A program made the translations under genes and the position numbers. From Candidatus Woesearchaeota archaeon (GTDB lineage Archaea > Nanobdellota > Nanobdellia > Woesearchaeales > BM511), in the NCBI GenBank assembly GCA_018221135.1, contig JAAOYB010000014.1:1-37368 (forward strand): 37,368 nt of DNA, given 5' to 3'. Every line of letters starts with the position of its first letter. The stretch's first letter is position 1. Shown in pieces: positions 16,224-25,569 of the stretch. The notes below the pieces were generated by a model. It ran no database searches and had not been told where the DNA came from. It was given only the letters and a program-made list of their open reading frames with translations.

Positions 16224-17666
16224 CTAACAACCAAATCTTCTTGTACTTAGTCGGGCGTGTTCTTTAGATAAGAAATTGTATTCTCTTGCCTTACTACTTA
16301 ATCCGTGTTCTTCAGCAACTCTTTTTGCGAATATGAAATAATTTCCTTTCTCAAACATCCTCATAGCTGTGTTAGGCATATCACTTTTTTGAGCTATGTC
16401 TCCTGCATGGAAGTATTCGCCGGCTAAGTCAAACATCTTAATAGCTATTAATGGACGCTTGGTGTCTCGGGCTAGGTTTGTAGCTAGCCAATCTATGAAT
16501 TTTTCATTTCTTCCATTATTATTTTGATGGCTTCTTCTTAGAGTTAATCTTAAGTAATCATTATTTCTTCCTAAAGCCTCAGCTTTATTTGCGAGATCTC
16601 TTAATCTTTCATCTGATAATTCTTCAGGTTTTCTTATAAGCGTATCAACTAATTGGTTTGTTAATCCTTTCTCTCCTGCTTCAAATGTTATTTGTAAAAG
16701 TTTATGATAATCTGGCTCGCTTTTTATTATTTCATCATATAACTCGTTAGCTATTTCTTTTTCGCCAATCTTTTTTGCGTGCCTCGCCGCTTCAAGAATC
16801 TCGTTTTCTTCTAATAATATTTCGAGTTTTACATCGTGCATTTCGTGTTCATCTACTATTTTAAGCGCGTTTTCTATGTTTCCATCTTCTCTGTATAGGT
16901 GAACCGCCCAATCAATAAGGCCTACGCCGTAAGCAAGAGCTCCTGCGAAGCTTAAATCGCCGGTTGCGATGTTATGTTTAATCTCGTTTTTTTGTCTTTG
17001 TAAGAAAAGCTTGCTTACTTCGCTAACTTTTTCTTCTAATCCTTGTTCATCTGCTAATTTAATAGCTGCTTTTAGCTCTTTTTCTTCAACTAATTGATTT
17101 ACTTGAACAGTGTAGAAATGGTTTGCTATGTCGTGTATTCCTGCTTCTCTAGCGAGTTTCGCAGCGCCTATTATGTCTTTTTCTTGGCTTCTTTCTTCTA
17201 TGCAATCATATATCATATCTTCAAATATTTCATTTTCTAGTAAACCTTCTCTTTTTAATCTGGAGATAGCTCTGTGGTCTTCTTTTGCTCTAAGATATAA
17301 TTCTAAGCCTTTTATGTGATGGCCATGCTTAAAAGCCACGTCTCCTGCAGGGCCTAGTTTGTTTGCGTCTTCTAATATCTTAACAGCCCTAACAGGTTCT
17401 CCTATGTGTTGTGCTATCTCAGAAGCCTCTACTGGTTTTCCTGCGTTAAGGTATAAGTTTATTGCTAATTCATCAGCGCCCTGCCTATTAGCAAAATCAG
17501 CTGCTTTTATAACTTTGTCTTCGCTTAACATACCCTGAATAGCTCTTTGTACTACTTCTTCACCGTATTGGTATGCTATGTTTTTTGATACGAATTCCGC
17601 TACTGCCGCGTCTGTTTTTAGTTCGCTTAGAAGTCTTCTTAATTTTTTTTTCCTGCCAAACACCAT
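16224..17666 (-). CDS. alpha-solenoid repeat protein
   Basis: 480 residues of repeated helix pairs. The recurring pattern is A-x-x-A-x-x-x-G-x-x-x-x-A-x-x-L-Y-x-x-A-G, for example FANRQGADELAINLYLNAGK, IAQHIGEPVRAVKILEDA, and FDLAGEYFHAGDIAQKSDMP near the end. This resembles TPR or clathrin/coatomer-type solenoids rather than a classical TPR consensus. There is a short basic start (MVFGRKKKLRRLL) and a basic C-terminus. No signal, membrane or catalytic segment is visible. It is probably a protein-interaction scaffold. A TATA lies 25 bases before the ATG, with a palindrome AAAACATGTTTT between. No specific role can be assigned. Confidence 0.75.
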   Translation of the reverse strand: MVFGRKKKLRRLLSELKTDAAVAEFVSKNIAYQYGEEVVQRAIQGMLSEDKVIKAADFANRQGADELAINLYLNAGKPVEASEIAQHIGEPVRAVKILEDANKLGPAGDVAFKHGHHIKGLELYLRAKEDHRAISRLKREGLLENEIFEDMIYDCIEERSQEKDIIGAAKLAREAGIHDIANHFYTVQVNQLVEEKELKAAIKLADEQGLEEKVSEVSKLFLQRQKNEIKHNIATGDLSFAGALAYGVGLIDWAVHLYREDGNIENALKIVDEHEMHDVKLEILLEENEILEAARHAKKIGEKEIANELYDEIIKSEPDYHKLLQITFEAGEKGLTNQLVDTLIRKPEELSDERLRDLANKAEALGRNNDYLRLTLRRSHQNNNGRNEKFIDWLATNLARDTKRPLIAIKMFDLAGEYFHAGDIAQKSDMPNTAMRMFEKGNYFIFAKRVAEEHGLSSKAREYNFLSKEHARLSTRRFGC

Positions 17667-17677
17667 GTGCTTATCTT

Positions 17678-17689
17678 AAAACATGTTTT
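17678..17689. promoter_or_regulatory. 12-bp palindrome at the solenoid-gene promoter
   Basis: AAAACATGTTTT is a perfect palindrome overlapping the edge of the TATA-like TTTATTAAAAA and ending 11 bases before the ATG. The position suits a repressor operator, but a 12-base AT-rich palindrome can arise by chance. Confidence 0.2.
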
Positions 17690-17740
17690 TAATAAAGCTT
17701 TCTATTTTTACTATTTTAAAATGCTCACAAAAAAACATTT

Positions 17741-18247
17741 TTACCAGTACGTGCAGATATCTATGTATTTCGTGGTTCTTTTTAGTTTGTTCGTGGTGCA
17801 ATCATAAATAGTTCCGTTGAGTTCGCCTCTTGGAATAATAGTGATTTCTTTTGGTGTGAAGTCAAGTGGGACTTGGTATTTTCTTGCCTTATCAACGCCT
17901 AGTTCTTTGTCATAAATTATTATTTCGTCATCAAGCATGATCTTTATTTCTTTTATTGGGTCGAAGCCGTTGTTTACTAATAATAGTATTAGTGTGTCTT
18001 CTTTAAAGCAGATTTGTTCGTCTCCATCCATCCTGTAAATAGTTAAGTCTTGGTTGAACTCGCAAATATCCAAGAACTCCGAGGGGGGTGTTAAGTCTTT
18101 TTTTGTTGATTCATTAATAATTGATTCAAACGCGGCGTTATCATTTTGTGTTTGGTTAGTATCGTAGACTAAGTTTAGTTTGGGAGTAGTACAAGAAATA
18201 AGAAATATTGATGTGATAAGAATAGTTACTAATAATAATCGCTTCAT
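17741..18247 (-). CDS. putative lipoprotein
   Basis: Not recognised. Starting at the internal ATG near 18247, the protein begins MKRLLLVTILITSIFLISC, a clean lipoprotein signal with the lipobox cysteine at 19. The upstream ATG (18301) would add 18 residues ahead of the signal and lies too close to the TATA box. The mature part (about 150 residues) has a beta-rich domain (ILLLVNNGFDPIKEIKIMLDDEIIIYDKEL) like an archaeal small surface domain, and four more cysteines, including a final DICTYW. It is likely anchored outside the membrane. It diverges from GAPDH over a shared AT-rich promoter. Confidence 0.65.
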   Translation of the reverse strand: MKRLLLVTILITSIFLISCTTPKLNLVYDTNQTQNDNAAFESIINESTKKDLTPPSEFLDICEFNQDLTIYRMDGDEQICFKEDTLILLLVNNGFDPIKEIKIMLDDEIIIYDKELGVDKARKYQVPLDFTPKEITIIPRGELNGTIYDCTTNKLKRTTKYIDICTYW

Positions 18248-18305
18248 AAAATTAATAACTGCTAGTTTTACGGTTATAAACTTAACGATTTTTTTTTCCA
18301 TTAAG

Positions 18306-18319
18306 TATATAAATTATAA
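18306..18319. promoter_or_regulatory. bidirectional TATA region, lipoprotein / GAPDH
   Basis: TATATAAATTATAA reads as a TATA box on both strands. On the plus strand it predicts a GAPDH leader of about 25 bases containing GAGGTGAT; on the minus strand it serves the lipoprotein gene. Confidence 0.45.
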
Positions 18320-18354
18320 GAACACGAAAAAGCTTAATTTATTCATTGAGGTGA

Positions 18355-19362
<1,008 letters not shown>

Positions 19363-19415
19363 TTATCAATTAGTAGTAACATTTTTATATTGTTTTTTGT
19401 TTTCTAGTTTTCATA

Positions 19416-20168
19416 ATGAAAGAAATCGTATTGCCAGACACGAGTCTTTGCGCCATAGTAAAAGACGAATTAATGAACCCAGCAGGAGGAATCCGCGACT
19501 TCATAGAAACAACAGCGCCCTTTGTTGAAAGAGCAATAATCCTAGACACAGGCTCAACTGACGGGACTTTTGAAGAATTAGAAGACTTAAGAAGAAAACA
19601 CAGTAACTTAGAAGTTGTTGAAGGAAGCTGGTATAATGATTTTGGAATGGCAAGAAACCAAGCACTAGAACACGTCGAGACAAGTAATGTCTTAGTACTA
19701 GACGCCGATGAAAGAATAAGAAAAGAAGACTTCAAAAAACTAATCTCTTTGTTAAAAGAAAAACCTCTTGGCGAAAACGGCCTAATAGGTTACGATTTTG
19801 GTTGTCTTAACATCTACTATGATAACGTAGTAGAAGTCGAAGAAGACCTTCATAATCCCAGGCTTTTCAAGAAACACCCTATGATTACCTATTTTGATGC
19901 AGTTGGTGAAAGATTAAGAATAGGAAAATATTTAGTTATCAAATTAGACGGAGCAACTATTGACTCAGAAACCAATATTTTGCACTTCAAAAACGATATC
20001 GGATTAAAAAACGCTAAAAGAGATTATTACACATGGATTGATGAAAACAAAATATTCGACCCCATAACTGAGTTAATAAGATTTATTAAAAAAGAAAAAA
20101 AAATTCAAAAACCAAGTATTTCTAAAGAATTAAAAGCGTTTAATCCTTCAAGAGAACTCTACCGATAA
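19416..20168 (+). CDS. family 2-like glycosyltransferase
   Basis: 250 residues of a GT-A fold. The nucleotide-sugar binding start is LCAIVKDE (about 11-18), followed by ILDTGSTDGT (about 42-51) and the metal-binding LDADERI (about 93-99), the order of GT2 enzymes such as the SunS/WaaE-like group. No membrane segment is visible, so it should act on the cytoplasmic face in glycan, glycolipid or glycoprotein assembly. Donor and acceptor are unknown. A short lysine-rich C-terminus follows the catalytic domain. TTTTTATATT about 30 bases before the ATG suggests leaderless transcription. Confidence 0.82.
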   Translation: MKEIVLPDTSLCAIVKDELMNPAGGIRDFIETTAPFVERAIILDTGSTDGTFEELEDLRRKHSNLEVVEGSWYNDFGMARNQALEHVETSNVLVLDADERIRKEDFKKLISLLKEKPLGENGLIGYDFGCLNIYYDNVVEVEEDLHNPRLFKKHPMITYFDAVGERLRIGKYLVIKLDGATIDSETNILHFKNDIGLKNAKRDYYTWIDENKIFDPITELIRFIKKEKKIQKPSISKELKAFNPSRELYR

Positions 20169-20183
20169 AAAGCAAAGCTTTTA

Positions 20184-20200
20184 AATAAGAATCTCTTATT
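20184..20200. promoter_or_regulatory. inverted repeat at the LemA-HtpX promoter
   Basis: AATAAG-AATCT-CTTATT forms a perfect 6-base inverted repeat between the TATA-like TTTTAAAT (about 20179-20186) and the predicted start near 20206. A repressor bound there would block initiation. The transcription factor is unknown. Confidence 0.3.
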
Positions 20201-20242
20201 CTAAAAAAAAAGTAGAATTATTTATTTTGGGGTGAATATACT

Positions 20243-20800
20243 ATGGCATTAAGCACAGGAGCAATTATATTAATATCAGTAGGCGTAGTAGTCTTGTTTG
20301 TTATCTTCTTATACAACAGCCTAATAAGACTTAGGATGCAGGTTAAGAATAGCTGGGCGCAAATCGATGTCCAACTAAAAAGACGAAATGACCTAATACC
20401 AAACCTCGTAAGCACAGTTAAGGGCTATGCTAAGCACGAAAAAACCTTGTTAACAGATATCACCAAAGCTCGTAGTGAGTTGATGAAAGCTGATACTCCT
20501 TCTAAGATGGCTAAGAGCAACAACCAAATCTCAGAAGCTCTGAAATCATTATTCGCTGTCAGCGAGAATTATCCGGATTTGAAAGCTAATCAGAACTTCC
20601 TGCAATTACAAGAAGAACTAACCGGCACCGAGAACAAGATAAGTTATTCCAGGCAGCACTACAACGACATGGTCATGGTCTTCAACACCAAGATACAAAC
20701 GTTTCCAAACAACATGATAGCAAAACAACTCGGATTCTCAGACGAAGAAGCTTTCGAAGCAACAGAAGCTGAGAAGAAAAACGTCAAAGTAGAGTTCTAG
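20243..20800 (+). CDS. lemA: LemA family protein
   Basis: 185 residues: an N-terminal membrane anchor (about 7-27) followed by the LemA helical domain, with family features SLIRLRMQVKNSWAQIDVQLKRRNDLIPNL (about 26-55), V-K-G-Y-A-K-H-E and the late YSRQHYNDMVMVFNTKIQTFPNN. LemA proteins are widespread, membrane-attached and of unsettled function. GGGGTGA precedes the ATG. HtpX follows 13 bases downstream, a pairing conserved across bacteria and archaea, which suggests a role with membrane-protein quality control. Confidence 0.95.
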   Translation: MALSTGAIILISVGVVVLFVIFLYNSLIRLRMQVKNSWAQIDVQLKRRNDLIPNLVSTVKGYAKHEKTLLTDITKARSELMKADTPSKMAKSNNQISEALKSLFAVSENYPDLKANQNFLQLQEELTGTENKISYSRQHYNDMVMVFNTKIQTFPNNMIAKQLGFSDEEAFEATEAEKKNVKVEF

Positions 20801-20813
20801 AGGTGATGTTTTT

Positions 20814-21725
20814 TTGAGGAACATGTTCGATGAGGTACGCGCCAACAAGATAAAAAGCGTGTTTCTCATAACACTATTCTTTGGCATAATAATCTTATTA
20901 GGATTAGTCTTCGGAGCAGTTTATGGCAGTAACTATTTTGGGATAGGATTAGCCGTTGTTGTCTCAACTGTTTATTTCCTTGTTAGTTGGTTTAGCGGTG
21001 ATAAGATGATACTTAAGATGAGCGGGGCTAGGCCAGTTACCAAAAAAGAATACCCCCACTTATTTCACACCATAGAAGGTTTAGCAGTTGCCGCGGGTCT
21101 TCCCACACCAAAAGCTTACGTAATCGATGACACAGCACTTAACGCTTTTGCCACTGGCAGAAGCCCAGAACACGCAAGTATTACAGTAACTACTGGATTG
21201 ATGAATAAGTTGAACCGCCAAGAACTCGAAGGTGTTATTGCGCATGAGATGAGCCACATAAAAAACTTTGATATAAGATTCATGATGCTAACAGCTCTCC
21301 TTGTAGGAATCATCACTTTACTGAGTGATTTCTTGCTCCGTACTTTTCTTTGGGGAGGACACGGCAGAAGCAGAAATAGCGGTAAAGGCGGCGGCGCTAC
21401 TGCGATACTAATAGTTGTTGGCTTATTACTAGCTATCTTGGCGCCTATTATTGGTCAGATGATAAAATTGGCGATTAGTCGCAAACGAGAATACATGGCA
21501 GACGCTTCAGGCGCTATCTTGACTAGGTACCCTCCTGGCTTGGCATCTGCTCTTAACAAAATAAAAGGCGACCCTGACCCGTTGGTTGACAAGGCTAATA
21601 AAGCGACGGCACACCTTTTTATTAACACTCCTTTTAGGAAGAACCAAAAGGGTGTTATGTTCGCTTCGTTGTTCTCAACTCACCCACCTATTGATGATAG
21701 GATTAAGAAACTAAAAGAGATGTAG
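20814..21725 (+). CDS. htpX: membrane metalloprotease HtpX (M48)
   Basis: 303 residues. Two N-terminal membrane spans (about 17-37 and 41-60), zinc motif HEMSH at 144-148, further spans (about 157-178 and 195-217), then REYMAD with the third ligand Glu226. HtpX cleaves misfolded membrane proteins from the cytoplasmic side. The start is TTG at 20814, set by GAGGTGATG about 5 bases upstream; ATG three codons on is less well spaced. Cotranscribed with LemA. Confidence 0.95.
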   Translation: MRNMFDEVRANKIKSVFLITLFFGIIILLGLVFGAVYGSNYFGIGLAVVVSTVYFLVSWFSGDKMILKMSGARPVTKKEYPHLFHTIEGLAVAAGLPTPKAYVIDDTALNAFATGRSPEHASITVTTGLMNKLNRQELEGVIAHEMSHIKNFDIRFMMLTALLVGIITLLSDFLLRTFLWGGHGRSRNSGKGGGATAILIVVGLLLAILAPIIGQMIKLAISRKREYMADASGAILTRYPPGLASALNKIKGDPDPLVDKANKATAHLFINTPFRKNQKGVMFASLFSTHPPIDDRIKKLKEM

Positions 21726-21728
21726 GTT

Positions 21729-22232
21729 TCATAGTTCTTTGAAATATCTTTCCTTGTCTTTTCTGCCTAGCGTGAATAAGAGTTTTTGTCCTGGTTTGTG
21801 ATGCGCTGCTACTACTCTCCCGATTATGATTGTGTGATCCGCCGCTGTTATTGTCTTGTACAAGAAGCATTCTAGGTTTATCGTTGCTTCTTCTAAAAGC
21901 GGGCTTTGCAAATTCTTTGATTTCCTGGTTTTTATCTTGGTTTCTTTGAACTTGTCGAATTCTCTGCCGCTTCTCGTTCCGAAGTAGACGAGTTCTTCTT
22001 CTAACAACTTGGATGGGAATGCTATTACGAATTCTTGGCTTTTCTTTATGAGTTCTTCTGTGTGACTCCCAGTCTTTAGCGCTATGGTGTATAGGGGTGG
22101 GTTTAGGTTTGTTTTCATGTGCCACCCACAAGCCATCCCGGTAGGGCTTCCTCGTCCGTCTACTGTTATTACGAAGACGACTGGGTGCGGCCTTATCTTA
22201 CCAAAGACTTCTTTTATCTCTAACTCAATCAT
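21729..22232 (-). CDS. flavin reductase-like FMN-binding protein
   Basis: 167 residues of the split-barrel flavin reductase/flavoredoxin family: PVVFVITVDGRGSPTGMACG near the start, N-P-P-L-Y-T-I-A-L, then SHTEELIKKSQEFVI and a late HTIIIGRVVAAH strand. These proteins bind FMN and reduce flavins or transfer electrons; the donor and acceptor here are unknown. It converges on HtpX with a 3-base gap. CTTATAT about 27 bases before the ATG suggests a leaderless transcript. The rubredoxin and flavodiiron genes 1.3 kb away could be redox partners, but nothing links them directly. Confidence 0.85.
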   Translation of the reverse strand: MIELEIKEVFGKIRPHPVVFVITVDGRGSPTGMACGWHMKTNLNPPLYTIALKTGSHTEELIKKSQEFVIAFPSKLLEEELVYFGTRSGREFDKFKETKIKTRKSKNLQSPLLEEATINLECFLYKTITAADHTIIIGRVVAAHHKPGQKLLFTLGRKDKERYFKEL

Positions 22233-22320
22233 AAAGAATTAGTGTTTTTTGAAGATATAAGGGTATCTATTCGCACTAAAAGGTTAGGTTTATAAGAATC
22301 TTTGATTTTATTTATGTTTT

Positions 22321-22734
22321 ATGAGGATAGGGATAATTGGTTCGATGCAGTTCACTGATAAAATGTTAGAAGTAAGAGAAAAACTTAATAGATTAGGTCA
22401 TGATGCTTTTGTCACAGAACTTCATAAAGCGATGGTTGGCAAAACCAGTGAAGAAATCGAAGAAATAAAACTTGAACAAAAATATAATCAGGATGCGATT
22501 CGAGAGTTCTGGAATGCTATGCAAGGAGCTGACGCTGTTCTTGTTCTTAATTATGATAAGAACGACATCGAAAACTATGTTGGAGGCAACACCTTAATGG
22601 AGATAGGTTTTGCTCATGTTCTTAATCAAAGAATATTTATGCTAAACCCAATCCCAGAAATGCCCTATTGCAAAACCGAAATCGAAGCCGTGAAACCAAT
22701 AATTCTCAACGGAGACTTAACAAAAATAAAGTAA
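22321..22734 (+). CDS. nucleoside 2-deoxyribosyltransferase-like protein
   Basis: 137 residues. The opening MRIGIIGSMQF, the middle GADAVLVLNYDK, and the signature GGNTLMEIGFAHVLNQRIFML (about 87-107; Glu in MEIG is the typical catalytic position) place it in the deoxyribosyltransferase-like Rossmannoid family, which includes nucleotide hydrolases. The reaction here could be base exchange or N-glycosidic cleavage of a nucleotide; the sequence does not decide. GGTTTATAAG about 28 bases before the ATG suggests a leaderless transcript. Confidence 0.75.
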   Translation: MRIGIIGSMQFTDKMLEVREKLNRLGHDAFVTELHKAMVGKTSEEIEEIKLEQKYNQDAIREFWNAMQGADAVLVLNYDKNDIENYVGGNTLMEIGFAHVLNQRIFMLNPIPEMPYCKTEIEAVKPIILNGDLTKIK

Positions 22735-22756
22735 AATTTCTAATTTAATTTCGATG

Positions 22757-23011
22757 TTACTCAGCGGACCCACCTAAGAAATCAGAAATTTCTTCTCTAG
22801 TTAATAGATCTTTTGATTCACGATGTGAAACATAATTAGTAATATGTGTCCAAGTTGGAAGTGGAACATCATTAAATTGAGCTATCTGTCTTTTCCATAA
22901 ATCCACTCTTCTTTCGTTGTGTTGTATTAACTCACTTATTGTGTCATCTCTACACACCACATAAACATTGTCCTTTACTTCCCACACCGTAACATAATAA
23001 TTTTGATTCAT
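22757..23011 (-). CDS. small hypothetical protein
   Basis: Not recognised. 84 residues: a beta-like start (YYVTVWEVKDNVYVVC) then a helical second half (RVDLWKRQIAQF, REEISDFLGG). The TATA-like TTTTTATATAAATA (about 23027-23039) and a weak AGGCGA before the ATG support expression. It lies alone in the accessory patch, convergent with the deoxyribosyltransferase-like gene. Confidence 0.5.
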   Translation of the reverse strand: MNQNYYVTVWEVKDNVYVVCRDDTISELIQHNERRVDLWKRQIAQFNDVPLPTWTHITNYVSHRESKDLLTREEISDFLGGSAE

Positions 23012-23061
23012 ATCGCCTGTGTTTTAATTATTTATATAAAAAGTGATTACCCTTTTTTTAA

Positions 23062-23442
23062 TTAACAATTTTCCGGGATTGGATCTGTTGAGTATAGTCT
23101 CATGAATGGTAGGTCTTGTCCACCAACTGCATTTAATAAGGTTAAATTATTTCCTGATAAAACATATTCTACAGTTGTAACTCCATCTAGAATAATTTTA
23201 TTCCCCTTTACGGATCCAGTTGTATGGATATCTTCGTTCAAATCACAAAATTTAGAGATACTACAATCAGATTCTACAATGATATATACTTGGTTTCCCA
23301 CTAACCACCAAGGACTAACAATGTCTTGGTCACATGTTGGTTGTTGTACAACTTCATCTGCTTGTTTTGCATCATTTCCTGAACACCCCAGTAACATAGA
23401 TAATAAAAGCAAGGATATAATTAAAAAAATTGTTTTTTTCAT
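23062..23442 (-). CDS. putative small lipoprotein
   Basis: Not recognised. 126 residues. The start MKKTIFLIISLLLLSMLLGC is a clear lipoprotein signal with lipobox cysteine at 20. The mature part carries five further cysteines and alternating beta-strand-like segments (VYIIVESDCSISKFC, KIILDGVTTVEYVLSG, NLTLLNAV), resembling small META/DUF-type beta-sandwich surface domains. It should sit outside the membrane. GTATTTAAATAATA lies about 30 bases before the ATG. Confidence 0.6.
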   Translation of the reverse strand: MKKTIFLIISLLLLSMLLGCSGNDAKQADEVVQQPTCDQDIVSPWWLVGNQVYIIVESDCSISKFCDLNEDIHTTGSVKGNKIILDGVTTVEYVLSGNNLTLLNAVGGQDLPFMRLYSTDPIPENC

Positions 23443-23495
23443 TATTTGATTATAGTGTTACACATATTATTTAAATACTTCTCAAAACAAAATAA

Positions 23496-24659
23496 TCAGA
23501 TTGTCTTATGTTTTTCTAGAATTTGTTCTGCAAGCTCATCCAATTTCTTAAAGTCTTCTTTTCTTGGCAATCCTTTTATAAGAACAGGCGGTATAACTTC
23601 AACTTTCAAATTCGGGATAAGACTTGCTAACTGATCCACCATTTTTCCTCCCCATCCAAAGGAGCCAATAATTGATAAGAATCTTGTCTTTGGCTTAAGT
23701 GCGTTCACAAGCGCTGCGGCATGGATTGCGTTTGGATGAGCCCCAGTTAATACAGTTGGTGAACCAATAACTATTGTTGCCACGTCAACAAGTGCCATTG
23801 CCAATTCACCTATATCAGCACCGATAAGATTGAAAAACTTAACACTTATCCCTTTATCTTCAAGAGATTTTCTAAGATGGTCCGCCATTATTTTTGTGCT
23901 GCCATGCATCGAGACATAGGCAAGCACGACTTCATTTTTTACATCTTCAGATATCCAGTCTTTATATGCATCTGTTATAAAAGAAGGCTCATTATGTATG
24001 GGGCCATGGGATGGGGCGATTATATCAATTCTTAAGTTTTTTATCGCTTCCATATTCTTGTTTATCATCTGTCTAAAAGGCATCATTATCTCTGCATAAT
24101 ACCTCTTTGCTGATTTATATATCGCTTCCTTGTCTTTTATCTCTAAATCTTCAGTTGCGTGATGCGTGGCAAAAAAATCGCAGCTAAACAGGATGTTATC
24201 TTCTTTTAGATATGTAACCATTGTTTCAGGCCAATGCACCCATGGAGTAAAAATAAATTGTAATGTTTTTTCGCCTAAAGAAATTTCTTCTTTATCTTTA
24301 ACTACAATGAATTTATCCTCGGAAATATGCAGTAAATCTATAAGCATATCCTTACATTTCTCATTGCAAATCACTTTTGCTTCTGGATATTTTAAAAGAA
24401 TATCAGGGATTGTTCCAGAGTGATCTTGTTCTGCATGATTCGCTACGATATAATCTATTTTTTGGACTTCTTTTAGGTTATTTAACAGAATATCTTTTTT
24501 GGTGGGATCAACAGTATCAATCAATGCGGTTTTCTCATTGCCTTTTATCAGATATGAATTATAGCTTGTTCCATCTGGAAGCGGGATTAACTCATCAAAG
24601 AGTTCCCTCTTGGCGTCGTTTGCTCCAACAGAGATGATATCTTCTTTTATTTCTTTCAT
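23496..24659 (-). CDS. flavodiiron protein (A-type flavoprotein)
   Basis: 387 residues. The N-terminal metallo-beta-lactamase domain holds the di-iron ligands HxExDH (His75, Glu77, Asp79, His80), HWPET, CDFFATH and PSHGPIH. The C-terminal flavodoxin domain starts at about 250 ([12 protein letters not shown]) and binds FMN. Flavodiiron proteins reduce O2 to water or NO to N2O and protect anaerobes. The electron donor is almost certainly the rubredoxin encoded immediately upstream: its stop overlaps this start in ATGA, so the two are translationally coupled. Confidence 0.95.
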   Translation of the reverse strand: MKEIKEDIISVGANDAKRELFDELIPLPDGTSYNSYLIKGNEKTALIDTVDPTKKDILLNNLKEVQKIDYIVANHAEQDHSGTIPDILLKYPEAKVICNEKCKDMLIDLLHISEDKFIVVKDKEEISLGEKTLQFIFTPWVHWPETMVTYLKEDNILFSCDFFATHHATEDLEIKDKEAIYKSAKRYYAEIMMPFRQMINKNMEAIKNLRIDIIAPSHGPIHNEPSFITDAYKDWISEDVKNEVVLAYVSMHGSTKIMADHLRKSLEDKGISVKFFNLIGADIGELAMALVDVATIVIGSPTVLTGAHPNAIHAAALVNALKPKTRFLSIIGSFGWGGKMVDQLASLIPNLKVEVIPPVLIKGLPRKEDFKKLDELAEQILEKHKTI

Positions 24660-24820
24660 TTTTTCACTTCTTCAAACATGTCTTTTCCTACGCCGCATAA
24701 AGGACAAACCCAGACATCTGGAAGCTCACCGAATCTGGTGCCTTCTTTTATTCCGTTTTCAGTGTCCCCTTTCTCTTCATCGTATATGTATCCGCATGGT
24801 TTACATTCAAATTCTGCCAT
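24656..24820 (-). CDS. rubredoxin
   Basis: 54-residue one-iron electron carrier. The sequence begins [19 protein letters not shown] and ends with [17 protein letters not shown]; the iron ligands are CKPC (6-9) and CPLC (39-42). Aromatic core residues Tyr11, Tyr13 and Trp37 are kept. A strong GAGGGGGG site precedes the ATG, and TTTATACT (about 24857-24866) is the likely TATA. The stop overlaps the flavodiiron start by 4 bases, so it is the electron donor gene of a two-gene oxygen/NO detoxification operon. Confidence 0.95.
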   Translation of the reverse strand: MAEFECKPCGYIYDEEKGDTENGIKEGTRFGELPDVWVCPLCGVGKDMFEEVKK

Positions 24821-24890
24821 TTTTATCCCCCCTCTTCATTTATAATCGAGATTCAGTATAAACTTTTCGGTTCGGAGTAATCAGAAAGTT

Positions 24891-25124
24891 CTACCTCTCA
24901 AACAGTGTTGGGTTAACAAAGTTCCAGGGTCCGTTGTCGCAGTTTTTATTATTTCGTTTTTCTATTTTTAGATTTGTTTTTGTTGTGAGTTCTAGGATGA
25001 TTGTGAATTCTTGTTCGTCATCAAATCTGTACGGGGCTTCATAACAAAATGTTTCTCCTGGTTCTACCAAGTTAAAATCTGTGTTTACTAATCCTTCTGT
25101 TTCTGGGGTGAAGAAATAAATCCC
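24891..25124 (-). pseudogene. 5'-truncated remnant of an unknown, probably secreted, protein gene
   Basis: An open frame of 77 codons ends in TAG at 24891 and has protein-like composition: IYFFTPETEGLVNTD, then V-E-P-G-E-T-F-C-Y-E-A, then EFTIILELTTKTNLKIEK and NCDNGPW. It is preceded in frame by TAA (25127-25125) and contains no ATG, so the 5' part is gone. Composition and the beta-strand/cysteine pattern suggest the C-terminus of an archaeal surface or pilin-like protein, but I cannot name the family. This occupies most of the 350 bases between the rubredoxin gene and 25171. Confidence 0.55.
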
Positions 25125-25170
25125 TTAACATAGTTTTTTACCTCATTAAAATATGTATAAATTAAAACGA

Positions 25171-25569
25171 TTATGCTACGCAAAATAATTCAGAAGTCGG
25201 TAAATCTATAGAAGTTGGTTGAGGCATGATAATTGGATTTTTTTCTACTAATTGGTTTCTTACTTTTACCTTAAAAGTTAATCTTATCTCGATTTTTGTT
25301 AATTCTTTTACACCTTCTTTAATCTTGTCAACTTTAGTGCCGAATTCCCAATGAAGGATTTCTCTAAGACTAAGTTTATTCATTCTTAAGAATTTTGAAG
25401 CTTCAAATATTTGAATTCCCACAATTAATCCTTCAGAATCAATATCTAAAATAATATTATCCATTTCGATAGATTTATCATAGTCCATATTCTTTGTTTT
25501 GAAAAAAAGAATATCATTTTTATAATCATAATCAACTTCTCCTTCCATATGTTTAATCTTTTTACTCAT
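25171..25569 (-). CDS. DUF2283-like protein, possible antitoxin
   Basis: 132 residues. The core GEVDYDYKNDILFFKTKN followed by NIILDIDSEGLIVGIQIFEASKFL matches the DUF2283 pattern of a Tyr-Asp start and a G-I-x-I-x-x-A-S end. A C-terminal extension of about 60 residues is extra. Its start overlaps the stop of the upstream gene in ATGA. Small DUF2283 proteins are found next to DUF4258-like genes and are suspected antitoxins; the same pairing may apply here. No DNA-binding motif is obvious. Confidence 0.65.
   Translation of the reverse strand: MSKKIKHMEGEVDYDYKNDILFFKTKNMDYDKSIEMDNIILDIDSEGLIVGIQIFEASKFLRMNKLSLREILHWEFGTKVDKIKEGVKELTKIEIRLTFKVKVRNQLVEKNPIIMPQPTSIDLPTSELFCVA

Noticed and set aside
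21703-22131. A 142-codon frame in another phase of the minus strand.
   Set aside because: It overlaps the clear flavin reductase-like gene almost fully and has Arg/His/Lys-rich shadow composition.
24377-24861. Short plus-strand frames over the flavodiiron/rubredoxin region.
   Set aside because: The minus strand encodes both proteins with exact motifs; the plus frames have no family features.
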